From: Gordonia lacunae
Lineage (GTDB): Bacteria; Actinomycetota; Actinomycetes; Mycobacteriales; Mycobacteriaceae
Length of the DNA stretch: 64,000 nucleotides
Direction of reading: 5' to 3'
Assembly (NCBI RefSeq): GCF_002149015.1
Contig: NZ_NGFO01000014.1
Coordinates: forward strand, 80,743-144,742
Both the position numbers and the translations under genes were made by a program. The notes under the pieces were generated by a model, which had not been told where the DNA came from, did no database searches, and saw only the letters and a list, made by a program, of their open reading frames with translations. Position 1 is the stretch's first letter. Each line of letters begins with the position of its first letter. Shown piece by piece: positions 45,529 to 56,629 of the stretch.

Positions 45529-45626
45529 CCGCCCGGACCGGGCACCCGCGCGGGGCACTCACGACCGCGCCCACAACCGAACATGACGACCTGCTCCGGC
45601 ACCTGTCGGCGCAACCAGAGACCTGA

Positions 45627-45914
<288 letters not shown>

Positions 45915-45961
45915 TCGTCGCTCTCCCTTTTGTCGCCGAGTAGAAACGACACCTCACCACA

Positions 45962-46450
45962 ATGACGCTTGCTGCAGAGAACTTCCTGCTCCCGAATGGA
46001 ACGTTCTTCGTTGTCCTGCTCATCTTCGTGATTTTGCTGCTGGTCATCCGCAAGTTCGTGGTTCCGCCGATCCAGCAGGTCCTCGAGGAGCGGGACGCGA
46101 TGATCCACCGCACCGTGGAGGACAATCGCACCGCCGCCGCCGAATTCGAGGATGCGGACGTGCAGTTCCGTTCGCTCCTGAAGGAAGCGCGCGGTGAGGC
46201 CACCGCCAAGCGCGACGACGCTCGCGCCCAGGGGCGTGAACAGCTGAACGAGATGAAGCAGGCAGCGACCGCCGAGGCCGACGCTGCCCTGCAGTCGACC
46301 AGCTCTGAGCTGGCGACGCAGGGTGAGCAGGCCGCCTCGACGGCTGCAGCTGATGTGGACGCACTCGCCAAGACTCTTGCGGCGCGTGTGCTCGGTGTCG
46401 ACTCGGCCACTCTTTCCGATACCCGATCGACGAGCGGAGCGGTGAACTGA
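45962..46450 (+). CDS. atpF: ATP synthase F0 subunit b
   Basis: The 162-residue b subunit of the peripheral stalk. One N-terminal span (about residues 14-32, TFFVVLLIFVILLLVIRK) is followed by a long Ala/Glu/Arg coiled coil. In mycolic-acid bacteria it pairs with the b' half of the fused b-delta protein encoded next, giving a b-b' heterodimer. It ends 2 bp before that gene. Confidence 0.95.
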   Translation: MTLAAENFLLPNGTFFVVLLIFVILLLVIRKFVVPPIQQVLEERDAMIHRTVEDNRTAAAEFEDADVQFRSLLKEARGEATAKRDDARAQGREQLNEMKQAATAEADAALQSTSSELATQGEQAASTAAADVDALAKTLAARVLGVDSATLSDTRSTSGAVN

Positions 46451-46452
46451 TC

Positions 46453-47877
46453 ATGGCTGCCAACACTGAGACCGAATCCGACCAGGGGCCCATCGGCACC
46501 TGGCTCCACGACATCGGTGCTGCGTTCGACCCCGCGATCTTCATCGCTCAGCTCTTCGGCTTCGCGGTCATCATCTTCCTGCTGTGGAAGTACGTCCGCC
46601 CGCCGGTGCAGAAGATGATGCGGGATCGACAGGAGACCGTCCGTCAGCAGCTCGCCGAGAGCGCGGCCGCGTCCAAGCGCGTCGAAGACGGCAAGCAGGC
46701 TCGCGAGAAGGCCGTGGCCGAGGCGAAGGCCGAGGCCGAGCAGTTGAAGAAGGACGCCGCGGCCGATGCCGAGGCGATCACCTCCGACATCCGCGCCCAG
46801 GCCGACCACGAGGTCAAGCGCATCTCCGAGCACGGCCGCAACCAGGTCGCCCTGGTGCGCGCCAACCTGGTTCGTCAGCTTCGCACCGACCTCGGGCTCA
46901 CCGCGGTCGACAAGGCCGGCGAGCTCGTGCGCAACCACCTGGCCGACGACTCCGCCCAGGCGGCGAGCGTCGACCGCGTCATCGATGAACTCGAGGAGAT
47001 GTCGTCGGGCTCGTCGAACTCGGTTCCCTCGAGCGCCTCGCTCGTCGGTCTGCACGCGATGCGTGCCGCCAGTCGCGATGCCGCACTGGCTGTGTCGGAG
47101 CAGTTCGACTCGGCGGCAGCCGATCTCGACGGTTCGGCATTGGCCGCTGCGTCGGGTGACCTCACCGCGGCGATCAACTTCCTCGGCGAGAACCCGGTGC
47201 TGCGCAAGCGCCTGGTCGAGGACGACGAGAATCCCGAGGGCAAGAAAGCCCTGGTGCACCGCCTGTTCGACGGCAAGCTCGCGCCGGTCGTCGTCGAGGT
47301 GCTCGCAACCGCTTCGAGTCAGCGGTGGTCGTCGTCAAGCGACTTCGTCGTCGGTCTGCGTCGCCAGAACTCCCTCATCGTGCTCACCGCCGCCGAACGT
47401 GACGGCGTCATCGAGCAGGTCGAGGACGAGCTCTTCCGTGTGAGCCGAGTCCTCGAGGCCAACCCGCAGCTCTCCTCGCTGCTGTCGGACCACGGCAAGG
47501 ACGCAGACAAGCGCGTCGACCTGCTCCAGAAGCTGGTCGGCGACAAGGTCGGCACCCACACCTGGACCTTGCTGGCCTCGACCGTGCGTCTGCTGCACGG
47601 CCAGGCCGCCGATGTCGCGGTCGACCAGCTCGCCGAGCTGGCCGCCGCCCGTCGCGGCGAGTCGGTCGCCCATGTGGTGTCCGCCTCATCGCTGTCAGAT
47701 GCCCAGATCGATCGACTGTCGGGCGTGCTCGGCGGAATCTACGGCCGGACGATCTCGGTGCAGACCGAGGTCGCGCCCGAACTGCTCGGCGGTCTCCGGA
47801 TCAGCGTCGGCGACGAGGTCATCGACGCCGACGTCGCGACACGCCTGGCCAAGGCCGCGGAAACACTGCCGCGCTGA
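46453..47877 (+). CDS. atpFH: ATP synthase fused subunit b'-delta
   Basis: A 474-residue fusion of a second b-type stalk subunit and delta. Residues about 35-55 are the membrane span ([14 protein letters not shown]), then a coiled coil to about 165, then a linker ([16 protein letters not shown]) and the delta domain (about 195-474) ending [20 protein letters not shown], the usual delta C-terminus. This fusion is known from mycobacteria (AtpH/AtpFH, Rv1307). Delta sits on top of F1 and joins it to the stalk. Confidence 0.96.
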   Translation: MAANTETESDQGPIGTWLHDIGAAFDPAIFIAQLFGFAVIIFLLWKYVRPPVQKMMRDRQETVRQQLAESAAASKRVEDGKQAREKAVAEAKAEAEQLKKDAAADAEAITSDIRAQADHEVKRISEHGRNQVALVRANLVRQLRTDLGLTAVDKAGELVRNHLADDSAQAASVDRVIDELEEMSSGSSNSVPSSASLVGLHAMRAASRDAALAVSEQFDSAAADLDGSALAAASGDLTAAINFLGENPVLRKRLVEDDENPEGKKALVHRLFDGKLAPVVVEVLATASSQRWSSSSDFVVGLRRQNSLIVLTAAERDGVIEQVEDELFRVSRVLEANPQLSSLLSDHGKDADKRVDLLQKLVGDKVGTHTWTLLASTVRLLHGQAADVAVDQLAELAAARRGESVAHVVSASSLSDAQIDRLSGVLGGIYGRTISVQTEVAPELLGGLRISVGDEVIDADVATRLAKAAETLPR

Positions 47878-47966
47878 CGAACTCCTCACCCGACACCCGA
47901 ACCCACGAAGCCCCTCAAGCTCGGACCGCTGAGTCCCAGAGCCGAAACAAGGAAAGACGAGAACCC

Positions 47967-49595
47967 ATGGCGGAGTTGACGATCTCACCAGACGAGATCA
48001 AGGGAGCGATCGAGCAGTACGTCTCGTCGTTCGAAGCCGAAGCGTCGCGCGACGAGGTCGGCATCATCACCGATACGTCGGACGGCATCGCTCACGTCAG
48101 CGGCCTTCCGAGCGCAATGGCCAACGAACTCCTCGAGTTCCCCGGCGGCGTCCAGGGCGTCGCGCTGAACCTCGACGAGGACGAGATCGGCGCCGTCATC
48201 CTGGGTGACTACGAGTCCCTGGAAGAAGGCCAGCAGGTCAGCCGCACCGGCGACGTGCTCTCCGTTCCGGTCGGTGACGCGTTCCTCGGACGCGTCGTCA
48301 ACCCGCTGGGCGCCCCGATCGACGGCCAGGGCGACATCGAGTCCGACGAGAACCGCGTCCTCGAGCTCCAGGCCGCCTCGGTGCTCGAGCGCCAGCCGGT
48401 CGAGGAGTCCCTCGCGACCGGTATCAAGGCCATCGACGCGATGACCGCCATCGGTCGCGGACAGCGCCAGCTCGTCATCGGCGACCGCAAGACCGGAAAG
48501 ACCGCGGTCTGCATCGACGCCATCCTGAACCAGAAGGCCAACTGGGAGACCGGCGACCCCACCAAGCAGGTTCGCTGCATCTACGTCGCGATCGGCCAGA
48601 AGGGTTCGACCATCGCGGGCGTCAAGTCGGCGCTCGAAGAGGCCGGCGCGATGGAGTACACCACCATCGTCGCGGCTCCCGCCTCGGACTCGGCCGGCTT
48701 CAAGTGGCTGGCCCCGTACACCGGCTCGGCCATTGGCCAGCACTGGATGTACCAGGGCAAGCACGTCCTGATCGTGTTCGACGACCTGACCAAGCAGGCC
48801 GAGGCCTACCGTGCGATCTCGCTGCTGCTGCGTCGTCCGCCGGGTCGCGAGGCGTACCCCGGTGACGTCTTCTACTTGCACTCCCGTCTGCTGGAGCGTT
48901 GCGCCAAGCTGTCCGACGAGCTCGGCGGCGGTTCGATGACCGGTCTGCCGATCATCGAGACCAAGGCCAACGACGTCTCGGCGTTCATCCCGACCAACGT
49001 CATCTCGATCACCGACGGCCAGGTCTTCCTGGAGTCGGACCTCTTCAACAAGGGTGTCCGTCCCGCCATCAACGTCGGTACCTCGGTGTCGCGCGTCGGT
49101 GGTGCCGCCCAGACCAAGGGCCTCAAGAAGGTGTCGGGTTCGTTGCGTCTGGAGCTGGCGCAGTTCCGCGAGCTGGAGGCGTTCTCGGCCTTCGCCTCCG
49201 ACCTCGACGACGCGTCGAAGGCGCAGCTCGAGCGCGGTGCCCGCTGGGTCGAGATGCTCAAGCAGGACCAGTACACCCCGTTCTCGGTCGAGGACCAGAT
49301 CGTCTCGATCTACCTCTGCGGTGAGGGCCACTACGACTCGGTCCCGGTCGACGACGTGCGCAACTTCGAGACCCAGCTGCTGAGCCACCTGCACCACAAC
49401 GCGACCGGCGTCTACGACGCGATCGCCGGTGGCAAGGCGCTCGGCGACGATCAGGCCGAGGCGCTGGTCGCCGAGACCAACAAGTTCAAGAACGGCTACC
49501 TCACCCACGACGGTCGTCGTGTCGTCAACGAGGCCGAGGCCGAGGCCATGGATGCCGACAACGTCGAGAACGAAGAGATCAAGATCCGCAAGTGA
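47967..49595 (+). CDS. atpA: ATP synthase F1 subunit alpha
   Basis: Non-catalytic nucleotide-binding subunit, 542 residues. Walker A is [10 protein letters not shown] (about residue 172), and the arginine finger is in the [13 protein letters not shown] region. After the normal C-terminal domain there is an acidic/basic extension of about 30 residues ending NEEIKIRK, like the mycobacterial alpha extension that limits ATP hydrolysis (established for mycobacteria). AAGGAAAG lies about 12 nt before the ATG. Confidence 0.98.
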   Translation: MAELTISPDEIKGAIEQYVSSFEAEASRDEVGIITDTSDGIAHVSGLPSAMANELLEFPGGVQGVALNLDEDEIGAVILGDYESLEEGQQVSRTGDVLSVPVGDAFLGRVVNPLGAPIDGQGDIESDENRVLELQAASVLERQPVEESLATGIKAIDAMTAIGRGQRQLVIGDRKTGKTAVCIDAILNQKANWETGDPTKQVRCIYVAIGQKGSTIAGVKSALEEAGAMEYTTIVAAPASDSAGFKWLAPYTGSAIGQHWMYQGKHVLIVFDDLTKQAEAYRAISLLLRRPPGREAYPGDVFYLHSRLLERCAKLSDELGGGSMTGLPIIETKANDVSAFIPTNVISITDGQVFLESDLFNKGVRPAINVGTSVSRVGGAAQTKGLKKVSGSLRLELAQFRELEAFSAFASDLDDASKAQLERGARWVEMLKQDQYTPFSVEDQIVSIYLCGEGHYDSVPVDDVRNFETQLLSHLHHNATGVYDAIAGGKALGDDQAEALVAETNKFKNGYLTHDGRRVVNEAEAEAMDADNVENEEIKIRK

Positions 49596-49640
49596 TCTCA
49601 GACGTCAACGGACATCGCGATAAGGAAGGGGTGAGGGCTC

Positions 49641-50564
49641 ATGGCCAGCATTCGTGAGCTGCGCTCACGCATCCGGTCGGTCCAGTCGACCAAGAAGATC
49701 ACCAAGGCTCAGGAACTGATCGCGACCTCGCGTATCACTAAGGCCCAGGGTCGGGTGGCTGCGGCCAAGCCGTACTCGCAGGAGATGACCGCCGTGCTCT
49801 CGGAGCTGGCGAGCAACTCGGGATCACTGGACAACCCGCTGCTCAACGAGCGGGAGAATCCGAAACGTGCCGCGGTCCTGGTCGTCACCAGCGACCGGGG
49901 TATGTGCGGCGGCTACAACGCCAACGTGCTCAAGGCGACCCGTGAACTCATCGCGCTCCTGCGCGACGAGGGCAAGGAAGCGGTCCTGTTCGTCATGGGA
50001 CGCAAGGGTGTGAGCTTCTTCGGCTTCCGCGGCCTCGAGGTCTCGGACTCCTGGACGGGCTTCTCGGAGTCACCCCAGTACTCCGACGCCGCGACCGCGA
50101 CGAGTTTCCTCGTGGATCTCTTCCAGGCCGGATCGGGTACCGAGGTCGAGCGCCCCGGTGGCGACGGCAGCCTCGAAGGCGTCGACGAGCTGCACCTCGT
50201 GTACACCCGCTTCCAGTCGATGCTGGCGCAGGTGCCCGAGGTCCGGCGCGTTGCCCCGCTGGTCGTGTCGACCGACGACGACTCGTCGGACGACACGCCG
50301 TCGCGCAACTACACCTTCGAGCCCGGGGCCGAGACGCTGCTCGACGCGCTGCTGCCGAAGTACGTGGCGACGCGGGTCTACGCGGCTCTGCTGGATTCGT
50401 CGGCATCGGAGTCGGCCGCGCGCCGTACCGCGATGAAGGCCGCCACCGACAACGCCGAGGATCTGTCCAAGTCGCTGTCGCGGGAGGCAAACCAGCTCCG
50501 CCAGGCCCAGATCACCCAGGAAATCAGCGAGATCGTCGGCGGTTCGAGCTCAGTGGCGAGCTAG
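49641..50564 (+). CDS. atpG: ATP synthase F1 subunit gamma
   Basis: Central rotor shaft, 307 residues. The N-terminal helix SIRELRSRIRSVQSTKKITKA and the C-terminal helix (RRTAMKAATDNAEDLS) form the coiled coil. A loop GSGTEVERPGGDGSLEG (about residues 162-178) corresponds to the extra gamma loop seen in mycobacteria that helps suppress ATP hydrolysis, and a second acidic loop STDDDSSDDTPSRN lies near 212. AAGGAAGGGG is upstream of the ATG. Confidence 0.97.
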   Translation: MASIRELRSRIRSVQSTKKITKAQELIATSRITKAQGRVAAAKPYSQEMTAVLSELASNSGSLDNPLLNERENPKRAAVLVVTSDRGMCGGYNANVLKATRELIALLRDEGKEAVLFVMGRKGVSFFGFRGLEVSDSWTGFSESPQYSDAATATSFLVDLFQAGSGTEVERPGGDGSLEGVDELHLVYTRFQSMLAQVPEVRRVAPLVVSTDDDSSDDTPSRNYTFEPGAETLLDALLPKYVATRVYAALLDSSASESAARRTAMKAATDNAEDLSKSLSREANQLRQAQITQEISEIVGGSSSVAS

Positions 50565-52085
<1,521 letters not shown>

Positions 52086-52094
52086 CGATTCGCC

Positions 52095-52475
52095 ATGGCT
52101 GAGAAGTCCTTCCACGTGGAGGTTGTCTCCGCGGATCAGAGCCTGTACTCGGGAGAGGCCACGTTCGTGATCGCGCAGACCACCGTCGGTGAGCTGGGTG
52201 TCCTGGCCAACCACGAGCCGCTCCTGGGCCAGCTGGTCCCGGGTGGCTTCGTGGTCATCGTCGAGGAGAACGGCAACCGTCGTGCGGCTGCGGTCGAGGG
52301 CGGGTTCCTCTCCGTCACCGGCGAGGCCGTGACGGTGCTGGCCGAGTCTGCCGACTGGGCCGACGACGTCGACGTCAACGCGGAGAAGTCAGCGCTCGAC
52401 GAGGCGGAGCCGGATTCGCCGGAGTACCACCGTGCTCACGCGCGTCTGACTGCGGCACAACACCTTTCACGCTAG
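52095..52475 (+). CDS. atpC: ATP synthase F1 subunit epsilon
   Basis: A 126-residue epsilon subunit with the N-terminal beta sandwich (FHVEVVSADQSLYSG to about residue 85). The C-terminal helical part is short (AHARLTAAQHLSR), as in mycobacteria. It starts 9 bp after atpD and is the last gene of the operon. Confidence 0.96.
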   Translation: MAEKSFHVEVVSADQSLYSGEATFVIAQTTVGELGVLANHEPLLGQLVPGGFVVIVEENGNRRAAAVEGGFLSVTGEAVTVLAESADWADDVDVNAEKSALDEAEPDSPEYHRAHARLTAAQHLSR

Positions 52476-52507
52476 AACGGACCGCGCGAGCGGTTCGCGT
52501 CAACAAC

Positions 52508-52554
52508 CGGCCTCGGCCGGCCATCGGATGAGCTCCGGTGGCCGGCCGAGGCCG
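52508..52554 (+). terminator. ATP synthase operon terminator
   Basis: A perfect 16-bp stem CGGCCTCGGCCGGCCA / TGGCCGGCCGAGGCCG with a 15-nt loop, followed by TTT, 32 bp after the atpC stop. Confidence 0.88.
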
Positions 52555-52693
52555 TTTGGCGTCTCATGTGCAGGTTCTGGCATGCTTGTCAGCACAGCCC
52601 AGGAGTCCCCGCGTGTGCGCAGCCCGAGCCGTCTTGAGCCCTACCGGGTTCGACGTTTCGCCCGCACGTGGCGACTGCACGAAGGAGTAGGTG

Positions 52694-53134
52694 ATGTCGC
52701 TCGCGGTCGTGTTGCTCAGTGTGCTGCTGGCGGCGGCGATCCTGTTGTGCGCCTTCCTGGCGATCCGTCTCGCCCAGCTCCGGCGCGCCGGCACGCCGGT
52801 CCTGCTGCGCACCGTGCCCGCCGCGGTCGACGAGGGGTGGCGGCACGGCACCGTGCACTACAGCGACCATGCGCTCCGCTACTACCGCCTCACCTCGCTC
52901 AAGCCCGGGCCGAACGTGACGTTCGCGCGGCAGGGGATGGAGATCTCCGGTCGTCGTGCGCCGGAGGGGACCGAGACCGAGATCCTGGACGGGATGCTCA
53001 TCCTGCAGGTGCAGACGGCCGGCCAGACCGACGACGACTACGAACTGGCCATGGGGCCGGGTGCGGTCACCGCGTTCCAGTCCTGGCTGGAATCGCGTCA
53101 GTCCGCGAGATCGCAGCGACGCAAGAGCGCCTAG
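52694..53134 (+). CDS. DUF2550 membrane protein
   Basis: A 146-residue protein with one N-terminal membrane span (about residues 3-25, LAVVLLSVLLAAAILLCAFLAI) and a soluble beta-rich domain. The gene is a fixed neighbour of the atp operon in mycobacteria (Rv1312 position). The ATG at 52694 has GGAG 6 nt upstream; the adjacent GTG at 52691 is too close. Function is unknown. Its TAG and that of the convergent adenosyltransferase share the palindrome CTAG, so the two genes overlap by 4 bp. Confidence 0.88.
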   Translation: MSLAVVLLSVLLAAAILLCAFLAIRLAQLRRAGTPVLLRTVPAAVDEGWRHGTVHYSDHALRYYRLTSLKPGPNVTFARQGMEISGRRAPEGTETEILDGMLILQVQTAGQTDDDYELAMGPGAVTAFQSWLESRQSARSQRRKSA

Positions 53135-53775
53135 GCCTCCGGCTTCGCGGGTGGCCGTTGTCGGCTACCGCCCGGAACCCAGGTGACGTCGCCGGGTGAG
53201 TCCGCGCGCTGCTGGTCGCCTCCCGCGGTGGGTCGGGTGCGGTTCGCGACCCGCGACAGGATGAACAGCAGATCCGACAGCCGGTTGAGGTACTTGGCCG
53301 GCAACACGCTGGTGTCGTCCGGATGAGCCGCCACGGCGGCCCACGCCGACCGTTCCGCTCGTCGCGTGACCGTGCGTGCCTGGTGCAACAGGGCGGCAAG
53401 GGGTGTCCCGCCCGGCAGGACGAAGGAGTCGAGCGCGGGCAGTTCGGCGCCGAAGGCGTCGCACCAGCGTTCGAGAGCGTCGATGTAGTCCTCCGCGATG
53501 CGCAGCGGCGGGTACCGGGGGTCCTCGACGACCGGTGTGGACAGATCCGCGCCGGCGTCGAAGAGGTCGTTCTGGATCGTGGTGAGGACGTCCCGGATGT
53601 CACCGGGTACGTCGCCGCCGAGGGCCAGGGCGAGGCCGATGGCGGCGTTCGCCTCGTCGCAGTCGGCGTAGGCCACCACGCGCGGATCGGTCTTGGGTAC
53701 CCGGGAGAAGTCGCTCAGTCCGGTGGAGCCGTCGTCACCGGTCCGGGTGTAGATCCTCGTCAGGTGTACCGCCAT
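53131..53775 (-). CDS. Cob(I)alamin adenosyltransferase, PduO type
   Basis: Makes adenosylcobalamin from cob(I)alamin and ATP. A 214-residue five-helix-bundle protein. The ATP-binding N-terminus is IYTRTGDDGSTGLSD, then RVVAYADCDEANAAIG, and the helix with the conserved Arg/Asp pairs is YLNRLSDLLFILSR (about residue 175). The start is the ATG at 53775 (MAVHLTRIY); the frame is open upstream, but the family begins here. It is divergent from murA, with 110 bp between, and convergent with DUF2550. Confidence 0.94.
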   Translation of the reverse strand: MAVHLTRIYTRTGDDGSTGLSDFSRVPKTDPRVVAYADCDEANAAIGLALALGGDVPGDIRDVLTTIQNDLFDAGADLSTPVVEDPRYPPLRIAEDYIDALERWCDAFGAELPALDSFVLPGGTPLAALLHQARTVTRRAERSAWAAVAAHPDDTSVLPAKYLNRLSDLLFILSRVANRTRPTAGGDQQRADSPGDVTWVPGGSRQRPPAKPEA

Positions 53776-53872
53776 GCGTCGAATGTACTGCGCGACACCC
53801 GTGCGGCCGGACGCACGGTCTCGGACGTGCTGGGACGGACCCACTGCGCCGGGGGCCGTGAACCCGGGCGGT

Positions 53873-53878
53873 TAAGGT
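53873..53878 (+). promoter_or_regulatory. -10 box of murA (leaderless)
   Basis: TAAGGT ends 7 nt before the GTG at 53886, the same arrangement as sbcD, with no Shine-Dalgarno sequence. It supports 53886 as the murA start over the GTG at 53877, which overlaps the box. Confidence 0.5.
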
Positions 53879-53885
53879 GGCAGGC

Positions 53886-55142
53886 GTGAGCGATCGGTTT
53901 CTGGTGTCCGGGGGAGCGCGTCTGTCCGGCGAGGTGGCAGTGGGTGGCGCGAAGAACAGTGTCCTGAAACTCATGGCCGCGGCACTTCTCGCCGAGGGGA
54001 CGACGGTGCTGACCAATGCGCCCGAGATCGCCGACGTCCCGCTGATGGCCGACGTGCTGCGCGGCCTGGGTGCGGTCGTCGACATGGACGGCGAGACGGT
54101 CACCATCACCGCTCCGGCCGAGCCGAAGTTCCACGCCGATTTCGCCGCTGTCCGTCAGTTCCGCGCCTCGGTGTGTGTCCTCGGCCCGTTGATGGCGCGC
54201 TGCCATCGCGCGGTCGTCGCGCTGCCCGGCGGCGACGCGATCGGATCGCGGCCGCTCGACATGCATCAGGCGGGTCTGCGCGCTCTCGGTGCCACGAGCA
54301 CCATCGAACACGGTTGTGTGGTGGCCGAAGCCGACACCCTGATCGGCGCTCCGATCGCGCTGGAATTCCCGTCGGTGGGCGCGACCGAGAACATCCTCAT
54401 GGCCGCGGTGCTCGCCGAGGGGCAGACCACCATCGACAACGCCGCGCGTGAGCCGGAGATAGTCGACCTCTGCGTGATGCTGCAGCAGATGGGCGCACAG
54501 ATCGAGGGTGCCGGCACCTCGACCCTGACCGTCGTCGGTGTGGACCGGCTGCATCCGACGACCCACCGTGTGGTCGGAGATCGCATCGTCGGTGCCACCT
54601 GGGGTATCGCGGCCGCCATGACGCGCGGTGACGTCACCGTGCGCGGCGTGAAACCCGAACACCTGCAGCTGGTTCTGAACAAACTGGGCGACACCGGCGC
54701 CGTGGTCGACACCTTCGCCGACGGTTTTCGGGTCCGGCACGATCGCCGTCCCACCGCCGTCAACGTCTCCACCCTGCCGTTCCCCGGCTTTCCCACCGAT
54801 CTGCAGCCGATGGCGATCGGTCTCGCCGCGATCTCCGATGGAATGTCGGTCATTACCGAGAACGTCTTCGAGGCACGCTTCCGCTTCGTGGAGGAGATGG
54901 TCCGTCTCGGGGCCGACGCCCGGACCGACGGTCACCACGCGGTGATCCGCGGGATCGACCGCCTGTCGAGCGCGCCGGTCTGGTGCTCGGACATCCGCGC
55001 GGGCGCCGGTCTGGTGCTGGCCGGGCTCGTCGCCGACGGGGTGACCGAGGTACACGACGTCGAGCACATCGACCGCGGCTATCCCCACTTCGTGGAAATC
55101 CTGCGCAGTCTCGGCGGCGAGATCGAGCGCGTGCGCGACTGA
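53886..55142 (+). CDS. murA: UDP-N-acetylglucosamine 1-carboxyvinyltransferase
   Basis: First committed step of peptidoglycan synthesis, transfer of enolpyruvate from PEP to UDP-GlcNAc, 418 residues. The N-terminal [11 protein letters not shown] block and the C-terminal [12 protein letters not shown] and [13 protein letters not shown] blocks are typical. The active-site loop is [11 protein letters not shown], with Asp at position 117 in place of the Cys that fosfomycin alkylates in E. coli; M. tuberculosis has the same Asp and is intrinsically resistant. The GTG start at 53886 gives the same residue numbering as the M. tuberculosis protein. Confidence 0.97.
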   Translation: MSDRFLVSGGARLSGEVAVGGAKNSVLKLMAAALLAEGTTVLTNAPEIADVPLMADVLRGLGAVVDMDGETVTITAPAEPKFHADFAAVRQFRASVCVLGPLMARCHRAVVALPGGDAIGSRPLDMHQAGLRALGATSTIEHGCVVAEADTLIGAPIALEFPSVGATENILMAAVLAEGQTTIDNAAREPEIVDLCVMLQQMGAQIEGAGTSTLTVVGVDRLHPTTHRVVGDRIVGATWGIAAAMTRGDVTVRGVKPEHLQLVLNKLGDTGAVVDTFADGFRVRHDRRPTAVNVSTLPFPGFPTDLQPMAIGLAAISDGMSVITENVFEARFRFVEEMVRLGADARTDGHHAVIRGIDRLSSAPVWCSDIRAGAGLVLAGLVADGVTEVHDVEHIDRGYPHFVEILRSLGGEIERVRD

Positions 55143-55144
55143 AC

Positions 55145-55162
55145 CCTGTCCGATCGGACAGG
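55145..55162. promoter_or_regulatory. 18-bp perfect palindrome after murA
   Basis: CCTGTCCGATCGGACAGG, a perfect dyad with no loop, 2 bp after the murA stop and 119 bp before the mno start. The lack of a loop fits a protein-binding operator better than a terminator. Confidence 0.5.
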
Positions 55163-55244
55163 TACCGGCCCGTCCGGCCGGGTGCACTGTGGTCGAGTAC
55201 GGGCAGGACCCCTTGTCCCGGTTGTGATCTGGACGACATTCTCG

Positions 55245-55268
55245 TTGTGACAGACCCAACCGTCACAA
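55245..55268. promoter_or_regulatory. inverted-repeat candidate operator upstream of mno
   Basis: TTGTGAC and GTCACAA are exact inverted 7-mers with a 10-bp spacer, ending 13 bp before the mno ATG. A further GTTGTGA half-site lies 23 bp upstream (55221-55227). This would suit the LuxR-type regulator encoded at the far end of the cluster. The Shine-Dalgarno sequence AAGGAG overlaps its right edge. Confidence 0.5.
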
Positions 55269-55281
55269 GGAGTTCACCACC

Positions 55282-56553
55282 ATGGCCATTGAGCTGAACC
55301 AGATCTGGGACTTCCCGATCAAGGAGTTCCATCCGTTCCCGAAGGCGAAGCTGGGTGTCGGGGCGCACGACATGCTCGGTGTCGAGGCCAAGGACCTGGG
55401 CATGACCCGCGCCCTGCTGATGACCACGGGGCTGCGCGGCTCCGGGATCATCGAGGAGCTGATCGGCAAGATCGAATACCAGGGCGTCGACGTGGTGCTC
55501 TACGACCAGGTGGAGTCCAACCCCAAGGACTACAACTGCATGGACGCCGCAGCGCTCTACCAGTCGGAGAAGTGCGACGGCATCATCTCCGTGGGCGGCG
55601 GCTCCAGTCACGACGCCGCCAAGGGCGCCCGCATGGTCATCGCCCACGACGGGCGCAACATCAACGAGTTCGAAGGGTTCTCGAAGGCGACCAACAAGGA
55701 GAACCCGAAGCACATCGCGGTCTCGACCACGGCGGGCACCGGCTCGGAGACTTCCTGGGCGTACGTCATCACCGACACCTCGGACATGAACAAGCCGCAC
55801 AAGTGGGTGGCGTTCGACGACACCTGTCTCGTGGACCTGGCGATGGACGACCCGCTGCTCTACTACACGTGCCCCGAGCACTTCACGGCCTTCTGCGGTT
55901 TCGACGTGCTCGCCCACGCCAGTGAGCCCTATGTCTCGCGTCTGGACTTCGCCCCCTCGCTGGGCAATGCCAAGTACTCGATCGAGTTGATCCGTGATCA
56001 TCTGCGCACGGCGGTCTACGATCCGCGAAACCTGGCGGCCCGCACCGGGATGATGCACGCGCAGTACATCGCCGCGCAGGCCTTCAACTCCGGCGGTCTC
56101 GGACTCGTGCACTCGCTGTCGCACGCGGTGAGCGCGTTCTACGACAGCCATCACGGACTGAACAACGCCATCGCGCTGCCTCGCGTGTGGGAGTACAACC
56201 TGCCGGCCCGCTTCGAGCGCTACGCCGAGATCGCCGCCCTTCTCGGTGTCGACACGTCGAAGATGACCACCGTCCAGGCGGCCGACGCCGCCGTCGAGGA
56301 GGCCATCCGGCTGTCCAAGGACCTCGGTATCCCGGACAACTTCGGCCAGCTGTCGACGAGCAGCTACGACAAGAACCGGATGAACACCGGCAAGTACGAG
56401 GGTCGTGGCGAGACCATGGACACCTCCGACAAGCAGATCCGCGCGATCGCCGAGCACATGATGGACGACTGGTGCACGCCGGGCAACCCGCGGGAGAGCA
56501 CCGTCGAATCGCTGATCCCGATGGTGGCGCACGCCTTCACCGGAAGCTACTGA
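55282..56553 (+). CDS. mno: NDMA/mycofactocin-dependent alcohol (methanol) dehydrogenase
   Basis: A 423-residue group III metal-dependent alcohol dehydrogenase of the Mno/Mdo/ThcE type, which oxidises methanol and other primary alcohols or diols with a tightly bound NAD(H) that is re-oxidised by mycofactocin in vivo, or by the dye NDMA in vitro (established for the family). The NAD site is ISVGGGSSHDAAKG (about residue 100). The metal ligands fit D-x3-H in GFDVLAHASEP and the two His in HSLSH and DSHHGLNN. Candidate operators lie just upstream. It heads a cluster with MoxR, VWA, a second dehydrogenase, a two-component system and an MftM-like gene. Confidence 0.93.
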   Translation: MAIELNQIWDFPIKEFHPFPKAKLGVGAHDMLGVEAKDLGMTRALLMTTGLRGSGIIEELIGKIEYQGVDVVLYDQVESNPKDYNCMDAAALYQSEKCDGIISVGGGSSHDAAKGARMVIAHDGRNINEFEGFSKATNKENPKHIAVSTTAGTGSETSWAYVITDTSDMNKPHKWVAFDDTCLVDLAMDDPLLYYTCPEHFTAFCGFDVLAHASEPYVSRLDFAPSLGNAKYSIELIRDHLRTAVYDPRNLAARTGMMHAQYIAAQAFNSGGLGLVHSLSHAVSAFYDSHHGLNNAIALPRVWEYNLPARFERYAEIAALLGVDTSKMTTVQAADAAVEEAIRLSKDLGIPDNFGQLSTSSYDKNRMNTGKYEGRGETMDTSDKQIRAIAEHMMDDWCTPGNPRESTVESLIPMVAHAFTGSY

Positions 56554-56629
56554 TCACCCGGCTCGCCCGCCTGATCCGAGATCCCGATCTGTTCCGAGAA
56601 CCGTAGGCCGACAAGGAGTCCGACATCCG

